Of a stretch of 13,875 nt of DNA, positions 10,308 through 13,875 are shown piece by piece. The DNA is from JANNRA01 sp031401035 (GTDB lineage Bacteria; Desulfobacterota; Binatia; HRBIN30; CADEER01), in assembly GCA_031401035.1 (NCBI GenBank), contig JANNRA010000198.1, positions 1 through 13,875 on the forward strand. Reading direction: 5' to 3'. The notes under the pieces were generated by a model that saw only the letters and a program-made list of their open reading frames with translations, searched no databases and had not been told where the DNA came from. Position numbers and translations under genes: made by a program. The stretch's first letter is position 1; each line of letters opens with the position of its first letter.

Positions 10308-10336
10308 TTGCCTGACGCGTCAGCAGCGGCGAGAAT
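10308..10336 (+). promoter_or_regulatory. candidate promoter of the small lipoprotein
   Basis: TTGCCT (10308-10313), a 17-base spacer and GAGAAT (10331-10336) give 4 of 6 matches at each hexamer. The predicted transcription start near 10343 falls at the edge of a hairpin preceding the ATG at 10365. Confidence 0.4.
10312..10323. promoter_or_regulatory. 12-base perfect palindrome, possible operator
   Basis: CTGACGCGTCAG is a perfect palindrome in the 128-base gap between the divergent glycosyltransferase and lipoprotein genes. It overlaps the lipoprotein -35 and spacer, a typical place for a dimeric repressor. No binding protein can be named. Confidence 0.35.
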
Positions 10337-10340
10337 GCCC

Positions 10341-10360
10341 CTGCGCCGGCGAGGGCGCAG
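10341..10360 (+). promoter_or_regulatory. 5'-leader hairpin before the lipoprotein start
   Basis: CTGCGCC (10341-10347) pairs perfectly with GGCGCAG (10354-10360) around the loop GGCGAG. The only purine-rich ribosome-site candidate (AGGG, 10352-10355) is partly in the loop and partly in the stem, 4 bases before the ATG region at 10365. It could stabilise the transcript end or damp translation. Confidence 0.35.
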
Positions 10361-10364
10361 CGAC

Positions 10365-10673
10365 ATGAACGACACGACGAGACCCACGGCACGCGCAACG
10401 CCCCGACCGACGCGCCCTGCGCACCGCACCGCGCGACACCGCCCGCGGATCGGCGCCGCGGTCTTGGTCGCCGCCTCCCTCGTCGTCGGCTGCGCGCCGA
10501 CTCGGATCCCCGACCCGCCGCTGCGGGTCGCCGCCCCCGCCGCCGCCCCCACCGTCGAGATCAGCGAAGAGGACGTGGCCGAGGAGAAGGCCGCCAACGC
10601 GCAACGCCGCCTCGAACGGAGCATCCGCCGCGACTTCGAGCGGACCCAGAACTGGTCCGATTCCGACGACTGA
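10365..10673 (+). CDS. small lipoprotein with charged C-terminal helix
   Basis: The 102-residue precursor has a long Arg/Thr/Pro-rich n-region (about 28 residues), a hydrophobic stretch IGAAVLVAASLVVG and a lipobox VVGC with the lipidated cysteine at 43. The mature part of about 60 residues is a Pro/Ala-rich tether followed by an acidic-then-basic helix, EISEEDVAEEKAANAQRRLE, and the tail NWSDSDD. An envelope location is inferred; no function is recognised. The ATG at 10365 is chosen because the upstream extension from 10266 adds Arg-rich sequence that runs through the promoter and leader hairpin. It is divergent from the glycosyltransferase operon and alone in its unit. Confidence 0.65.
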   Translation: MNDTTRPTARATPRPTRPAHRTARHRPRIGAAVLVAASLVVGCAPTRIPDPPLRVAAPAAAPTVEISEEDVAEEKAANAQRRLERSIRRDFERTQNWSDSDD

Positions 10674-10720
10674 CGGCAAGCATCGCGCTGCGTGGCCGCG
10701 GCGACGACACAGAGCCGGTG

Positions 10721-10743
10721 GCGGGCGCGCCCGGCGCGCCCGC
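10721..10743. repeat. 11-base inverted repeat
   Basis: GCGGGCGCGCC (10721-10731) and GGCGCGCCCGC (10733-10743) are exact reverse complements around one base. It lies 48 bases after the lipoprotein stop and could act as a transcript end or belong to a repetitive extragenic palindrome. No T-run follows. Confidence 0.45.
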
Positions 10744-10754
10744 GTCCAGTGGAT

Positions 10755-10774
10755 CCGCTCCCTTGCGGGAGCGG
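10755..10774. repeat. extragenic hairpin, REP-like or terminator-like
   Basis: CCGCTCCC (10755-10762) and GGGAGCGG (10767-10774) form a perfect 8-base stem with a TTGC loop, 11 bases after the previous inverted repeat. It has the form of dispersed extragenic palindromes in GC-rich genomes, or a terminator for the lipoprotein gene lacking a T-tract. Confidence 0.5.
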
Positions 10775-10789
10775 CACGACGAGCGGGAA

Positions 10790-10818
10790 TTGACGGCGCG
10801 CGGCGGCTGACGTAGCGC
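10790..10818 (+). promoter_or_regulatory. candidate promoter of the nucleotidyltransferase cassette, leaderless layout
   Basis: TTGACG (10790-10795), a 17-base spacer and TAGCGC (10813-10818) are followed by only six bases before the ATG at 10825. The transcript would start at or next to the start codon. There is no convincing Shine-Dalgarno sequence. Confidence 0.45.
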
Positions 10819-10824
10819 GGCAGC

Positions 10825-11382
10825 ATGGGCGGCGGTGCCAGCGATGAACTCTCGGTCCTCGTCGACGTCGCCGCGCGTCTCGATGGAGCCGGCATCGCCT
10901 ACATGCTGAGTGGCTCAATGGCGCTGAGCTTCTACGCGGAGCCGCGCCTGACTCGCGACATCGACATCGTGCTCGAGATCGCGCCCGGCGACGCCGAGCG
11001 GATCGAAGCCCTGTTCGTGGACGACTTCCTCTGCGACGTCGACGCGGTGCGCGACGCGGCGCGGCGCGGCGGCATGTTCAACATCATCCACAGCGAGCGG
11101 ATCGTGAAGGTGGATTTCATCGTCCGCAAGGCGCTGCCGTTCCGACAGCAGGAGTTCGATCGCCGCCGCCGCGTCGTAGTGCAGGGCGTCGCGGTGTCCA
11201 TCGTCACCCCCGAGGACCTGCTGCTGTCGAAGCTCGACTGGGCGAAGGACAGCCGCTCGGAGGTGCAACTCCGCGATGTGCGCAGCCTCATCACCGCGCT
11301 GCCAGACCTCGACTGGGCGTACATCGAGCACTGGGCGGCGGTGCTGTCGGTTGGCGAGCTCCTCGCGGAGGTCCGCGCGTGA
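10825..11382 (+). CDS. nucleotidyltransferase-fold protein (AbiEii/DUF6036-like)
   Basis: This 185-residue soluble protein has the minimal polymerase-beta-type nucleotidyltransferase signature: GSMAL at 30-34 (the G-S motif), TRDIDIVLE at 43-51 with D45 and D47 as metal ligands, and a third acidic residue D97 in VKVDFIV. The conserved tail TPEDLLLSKLDWAKDSRSE (128-146) followed by LRDVRSLI is typical of stand-alone DUF6036/AbiEii-like proteins, the group that includes toxins of abortive-infection and toxin-antitoxin systems. All catalytic-type residues appear present. Its stop overlaps the GTG start of the next gene by 4 bases, so the two are translationally coupled. The role could be a toxin acting on RNA or tRNA ends, or a nucleotidyl transfer to protein; that is inference. 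Confidence 0.8.
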   Translation: MGGGASDELSVLVDVAARLDGAGIAYMLSGSMALSFYAEPRLTRDIDIVLEIAPGDAERIEALFVDDFLCDVDAVRDAARRGGMFNIIHSERIVKVDFIVRKALPFRQQEFDRRRRVVVQGVAVSIVTPEDLLLSKLDWAKDSRSEVQLRDVRSLITALPDLDWAYIEHWAAVLSVGELLAEVRA

Positions 11383-11678
11383 AGGACACGCCGCCGTCCA
11401 TCGCTGCGCAGTATCGTCGCCTGCTCCTGGCGCGCTCGGGCGAGGAGCGACTGACGATGGCCTGCCGGATGTTCGACGCCGCCCGGGCGCTGGTCCGCGC
11501 CAGCCTCGGCGATCCCGACGGCACCGACGACTCGGCCGAGATGCGCGCGCGCGTCTTCCTGCGCACCTACGGCAGCGACTACGACGCGGCGGCACGAGCG
11601 CGCATCGTCGACCGCCTGCGGCGCGCCGGCACCCCGGCTTCGCCCGGCGCGCAAAGGCGAGATCGTCCGATCAGTTAA
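11379..11678 (+). CDS. small helical partner protein of the nucleotidyltransferase, function unknown
   Basis: The 99-residue protein starts at GTG, overlapping the previous stop as GTGA. It is soluble and mostly helical: QYRRLLLARSGEERLTMACR and MFDAARALVRASL at about 11-43, then MRARVFLRTYGSDYDAAARA and RIVDRLRRA at about 55-83. From memory, proteins of the form 'RSGEERL.M...MFD.AR.LV.ASL' ending in 'R..FLR.YG.DFD' recur as small hypotheticals beside similar nucleotidyltransferases. The last 16 residues (GTPASPGAQRR onward) are low-complexity and are encoded over a hairpin, so they may be a late extension. Acting as antitoxin, cofactor or specificity subunit is a hypothesis based on coupling only. 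Confidence 0.7.
   Translation: MKDTPPSIAAQYRRLLLARSGEERLTMACRMFDAARALVRASLGDPDGTDDSAEMRARVFLRTYGSDYDAAARARIVDRLRRAGTPASPGAQRRDRPIS
11621..11652. repeat. 9-base inverted repeat inside the end of the small partner gene
   Basis: GCGCGCCGG (11621-11629) and CCGGCGCGC (11644-11652) are exact reverse complements with a 14-base loop, lying 26 bases before the stop. It may serve as a nested terminator of the two-gene unit; AAAGGC rather than a T-run follows. Confidence 0.35.
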
Positions 11679-11682
11679 TGCC

Positions 11683-11711
11683 TTGGTGCTGCGCGGCACC
11701 TGTGCTAGGGG
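11683..11711 (+). promoter_or_regulatory. weak candidate promoter of the Cys-rich secreted protein
   Basis: TTGGTG (11683-11688), a 17-base spacer and TAGGGG (11706-11711) is the best pair I see ahead of the ATG at 11742. Matches are poor outside TTG and TA. A run of six G (11732-11737), four bases before the ATG, is the likely ribosome site. Confidence 0.25.
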
Positions 11712-11741
11712 GTGCGGTAGACTGATTTCTCGGGGGGACTC

Positions 11742-12248
11742 ATGCGCAGACTGATGTTCGCAACACTGGCGCTGCTGCTGGCCGGGCCCGCGCTCGGCGA
11801 CACCGAGTGCAAGCGGCAGGCCATCGACGACATGCGCGAGTGCAAGGTCGAGTGTAAGGACGAGTTCAAGGCGGCGAAGCTGACCTGCAAGGGGATCGAC
11901 CCCGTCTGCGGCATCGGCTGTCTGGCCGGACGGCAGGCCTGTCGCGACGGCGCCGACGCGGTGCTCGACTCCGGGCAACTGCCAGGCGGTGGTGCGCTGG
12001 CGGACTGCGCCACCGGCACCGATGGCTGCCGGGCCGCGCTCGAGATCGCCAAGACGGGCTGCGGCGCGCCGTGCGCGATCGGCAACGCGGCGTGCGACGC
12101 CTGTGTCGACGCGGCGCAGGTGACGAGCTTCGTCTGCCGCGACACCTGTCGCGAGCGCTGGCGCGCCGACACGGTGGTGACGGCGCTGCGGCAGAGCTGC
12201 AAGGATTCGTTCAAGGCCTGCACCGCCGCCTGTCCGCCGGCGCCGTAA
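11742..12248 (+). CDS. secreted cysteine-rich helical protein, 18 cysteines
   Basis: The 168-residue precursor has a clear signal peptide (MRRLMFATLALLLAGPALG, cleavage near G19-D20). The mature ~149 residues contain 18 cysteines, an even number, in repeated C-x3-C, C-x2-C and C-x6-C or C-x7-C spacings: ECKVEC, CKGIDPVCGIGC then LAGRQAC, CGAPCAIGNAACDAC, CRDTC, and CKDSFKACTAAC. Such spacing on Lys/Asp/Ala-rich helices suggests disulfide-stapled helical hairpins in the periplasm or outside the cell. A CxxCH haem motif is absent, so it is not a multihaem cytochrome. I recall similar uncharacterised proteins in uncultured deltaproteobacterial lineages, but no function is known. It stands alone, convergent with the regulator gene 19 bases downstream. 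Confidence 0.75.
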   Translation: MRRLMFATLALLLAGPALGDTECKRQAIDDMRECKVECKDEFKAAKLTCKGIDPVCGIGCLAGRQACRDGADAVLDSGQLPGGGALADCATGTDGCRAALEIAKTGCGAPCAIGNAACDACVDAAQVTSFVCRDTCRERWRADTVVTALRQSCKDSFKACTAACPPAP

Positions 12249-12249
12249 C

Positions 12250-12291
12250 GGCGCGGTGGATCGAAACTCAGCCGCGGCGCGACACCGCGCC
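12250..12291. terminator. inverted repeat at a convergent junction
   Basis: GGCGCGGTG (12250-12258) and CACCGCGCC (12283-12291) are exact 9-base complements with a 24-base loop that spans the stop codon of the regulator gene. It could end transcription from both sides; the long loop and lack of a T-run make this uncertain. Confidence 0.3.
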
Positions 12292-13773
12292 GCCGGAGAG
12301 CGCCTTCACCACCGGCGTCAGGCGGCGGATGCCGTCGCGGATCTCGCGCTCGGCCAGGGCGGCATAGCCGAGCAGCAGGCCGGCGCGACGCGGCGGCGTC
12401 GCGTAGAACGGGCCGACGGAGGAGACCCGCGCGCCGGCGGCCGCGGCGGCGCGGCATAGGGAGCCGCTGCGGCCGAAGGGGACGTCGCGGAGCCAGGCGA
12501 GCACGTGCAGTCCGGCGGCCGCGCCGGCGATCGACACCCCCGCCCCGAGCCCGCGATCGAGCGCCTCGACCAGCGCCGCGCGGCGCACGGCATTGCGCGT
12601 CCGCGTGCGCCGCAGGTGACGTTCGAAGTGGCCGTCGCGGATGAAGTCGGCCAGCGCCAGTTGCGGCAACGGCGCACAGCCCGCGTCGGCCAACGCCTTG
12701 ACCATGCGCAACGCCGGCACGAGGGCCGGCGGCGCCACCAGGTAGCCGAGGCGCAGGCCGGGGAACATCACCTTCGAGAAGCTGCCGGCGTAGAGCACGC
12801 AGCCGCTGCGATCGAGCCCCTGCAGGGCGGCCAGCGGGCGGCCGCCGTAGCGGTACTCGCTGTCGTAGTCATCCTCGAAGACGACTGCGCCGGCGCGCCT
12901 CGCCCATTCGAGCAGGCGCAGGCGGCGCGCCAGCGGCAGCACGACGCCGGTGGGAAACTGGTGCGAAGGCGTCACGTACAGCAGGCGCGTCTCGCCGTCG
13001 CTCGGCAGGGCGTCGATGCACAGGCCGTCGTCATCCACCGGCACCGCCGTGACGCGCGCGCCGGCGGCCGCGAAGGCGATGCGCGCCGGCCGGTAGCAGG
13101 GCTCCTCGACGACGGCGCGATCGCCGGGATCGAGGGCGACGCGCGCCGCCAGGTCGAGCCCCTGCTGCGAGCCGTTGACGATCAGCACCTGCTCGGCGTC
13201 GCAGACGACGCCGCGGGCGCGGCGCAGGTAGTCGGCCACCGCCTCGCGCAACGCCGGCACGCCCTGCGGCGGGCCGTAGGTGAGCTCCGCCAGCGTCGCG
13301 CGCCGGGCCCGGCGCGCCAGGACCCGGCACCAGGTGGCGTACGGAAAATCGCCGAACGACGGCACGCCGTGCCGGAACGCGATCAGCCCCGAGGGCGGCG
13401 CGCCGAGCCAGTCGAAGCCGCTGTGGGCGACGGCGCGGAGCGCCTGGCGCGCGAAGCGCGACAGGCGAGCCGGCTGCGCGGGCGCGGCGCGGCCGGTCGG
13501 CGGGGGCGCGGCGCGCCGCGGCGCCAACGGCGCCGGGTCGGGCAGTTCGGCGGCGACGAAGTGGCCGGCGCCGCGCCGCGCCGCGACGTAGCCCTCGGCG
13601 AGCAGGCGCTCGTAGGCGAGCACAGCGACGTTGCGCGACACGCTCAGGTCGGCGGCCAGTTGCCGGCTCGCCGGCAGCCGCGCACCGGGGCGCAGGCGGG
13701 CGGCGAGGATCTCGCCGCGCACGGCGCGGTAGAGCTGGTCGGTGAGCGTGCCGGCGCCGTCGAGGGTCAGCAT
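12268..13773 (-). CDS. MocR/PdxR-type transcriptional regulator (GntR HTH fused to class I aminotransferase-like domain)
   Basis: The 501-residue cytoplasmic regulator has a GntR winged helix-turn-helix at about 8-75 (LTDQLYRAVRGEILAARLRP, LPASRQLAADLSVSRN, AYERLLAEGYV). A Pro/Ala-rich linker runs from about 78 to 105, and an aminotransferase-like domain covers about 125-490. PLP-site motifs are intact: VNGSQQGLDL near 199-208, TPSHQFPTG near 268-276, DDYDSEYRYGGRPLAALQG near 301-319, and the PLP lysine in GSFSKVMFPGLRLGY (K334). These match PdxR-like members, which sense PLP or an amino-compound ligand and usually control an adjacent divergent gene; here that gene would lie beyond the window edge. 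The ATG at 13773 is chosen because it begins the HTH directly. The longer frame to 13857 adds 28 residues encoded across extragenic hairpins. Confidence 0.9.
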   Translation of the reverse strand: MLTLDGAGTLTDQLYRAVRGEILAARLRPGARLPASRQLAADLSVSRNVAVLAYERLLAEGYVAARRGAGHFVAAELPDPAPLAPRRAAPPPTGRAAPAQPARLSRFARQALRAVAHSGFDWLGAPPSGLIAFRHGVPSFGDFPYATWCRVLARRARRATLAELTYGPPQGVPALREAVADYLRRARGVVCDAEQVLIVNGSQQGLDLAARVALDPGDRAVVEEPCYRPARIAFAAAGARVTAVPVDDDGLCIDALPSDGETRLLYVTPSHQFPTGVVLPLARRLRLLEWARRAGAVVFEDDYDSEYRYGGRPLAALQGLDRSGCVLYAGSFSKVMFPGLRLGYLVAPPALVPALRMVKALADAGCAPLPQLALADFIRDGHFERHLRRTRTRNAVRRAALVEALDRGLGAGVSIAGAAAGLHVLAWLRDVPFGRSGSLCRAAAAAGARVSSVGPFYATPPRRAGLLLGYAALAEREIRDGIRRLTPVVKALSGGAVSRRG

Positions 13774-13810
13774 GGCGGCTCGATGGCCGTCGAGGCAGCC
13801 GGCTGGGACC

Positions 13811-13827
13811 GCGGGCGTCTCGCCCGC
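13811..13827. repeat. extragenic hairpin GCGGGCG-TCT-CGCCCGC
   Basis: A perfect 7-base stem with loop TCT, preceded by TGGGACC. This form, GGGACC followed by a GC stem with a TCT loop, is a common dispersed extragenic palindrome in GC-rich genomes. It sits 38 bases upstream of the regulator start. Confidence 0.5.
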
Positions 13828-13875
13828 AGCGCAGCGCGCTGCACGCGAGCGACCCATGCAGGGCGCTGCGCTGCG
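13825..13875. repeat. 13-base inverted repeat reaching the window edge, with nested palindrome
   Basis: CGCAGCGCAGCGC (13825-13837) is the exact reverse complement of GCGCTGCGCTGCG (13863-13875), the last bases of the window, so the repeat may extend further. The perfect 12-base palindrome GCAGCGCGCTGC (13831-13842) overlaps the left arm. Together with the hairpin at 13811-13827 this is a compact REP-like cluster or regulator operator region. Confidence 0.45.

Noticed and set aside
9047..10918. 623-codon minus-strand frame spanning the lipoprotein gene and glycosyltransferase
   Set aside because: Out of frame with the membrane protein, extremely Arg/Gly/Ala-rich, and crosses an intergenic regulatory gap.
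10932..11978. 348-codon minus-strand frame opposite the nucleotidyltransferase pair
   Set aside because: Shadow product lacking motifs; the plus strand has the GS and DxD nucleotidyltransferase residues and coupled start/stop.
11742..12248. Possibility of a multihaem c-type cytochrome because of many cysteines
   Set aside because: No CxxCH motif; there are no histidines following the cysteine pairs.
11705..12457. 250-codon minus-strand frame opposite the Cys-rich protein
   Set aside because: Ser/Gln/Ala-rich shadow; the plus strand has a signal peptide and ordered cysteine spacing.

Overview
The window comes from a very GC-rich bacterium (roughly 70% G+C by eye, codons mostly ending in G or C). 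It carries eleven real coding units, one of them a broken remnant. The EF-hand motif of the form C-x-GDCNGDG at the start of a secreted protein, the Cys-rich secreted family at 11742-12248, the F420/luciferase-like oxidoreductase and the GT-C membrane glycosyltransferases all fit an uncultured deltaproteobacterial lineage such as Candidatus Binatota. That placement is inference from remembered protein flavour, not a measured taxonomy. I saw no tRNA, rRNA, CRISPR array, insertion sequence or phage gene.

Layout. Minus-strand uvrA (55-2895) diverges from a plus-strand luciferase-like oxidoreductase (3006-3899). The start codon of a DegT/DnrJ/EryC1/StrS-type aminotransferase overlaps the oxidoreductase stop by 4 bases, but only about 56 recognisable residues of that aminotransferase remain before it runs into the 3' end of an opposing gene. 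Next come three minus-strand genes, in transcription order: a GT-C glycosyltransferase (10236-8158), an ArnT-like GT-C glycosyltransferase (8161-6500, 4-base overlap) and, after 74 bases, a large secreted protein (6425-4104). The secreted protein joins a dockerin/EF-hand-like pair, a bacterial thaumatin-like domain and a Thr/Ala/Pro-rich linker. Divergent from this block is a small lipoprotein (10365-10673). A nucleotidyltransferase-fold gene then overlaps a small helical gene (10825-11678), a two-gene cassette resembling toxin-antitoxin arrangements. An 18-cysteine secreted protein (11742-12248) follows, and a minus-strand MocR/PdxR-type regulator (12268-13773) ends the window.

The genes do not form a single pathway. 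The most cohesive groups are the glycosyltransferase-thaumatin block, which could make and decorate a surface protein, and the nucleotidyltransferase plus small-protein pair. Several starts (uvrA, the nucleotidyltransferase, possibly the oxidoreductase) have a plausible -10 hexamer ending only 6-9 bases before the ATG, suggesting leaderless or nearly leaderless transcripts. Two 12-base perfect palindromes sit inside the -35/-10 spacers of two other candidate promoters. All intergenic gaps are shorter than 160 bases.
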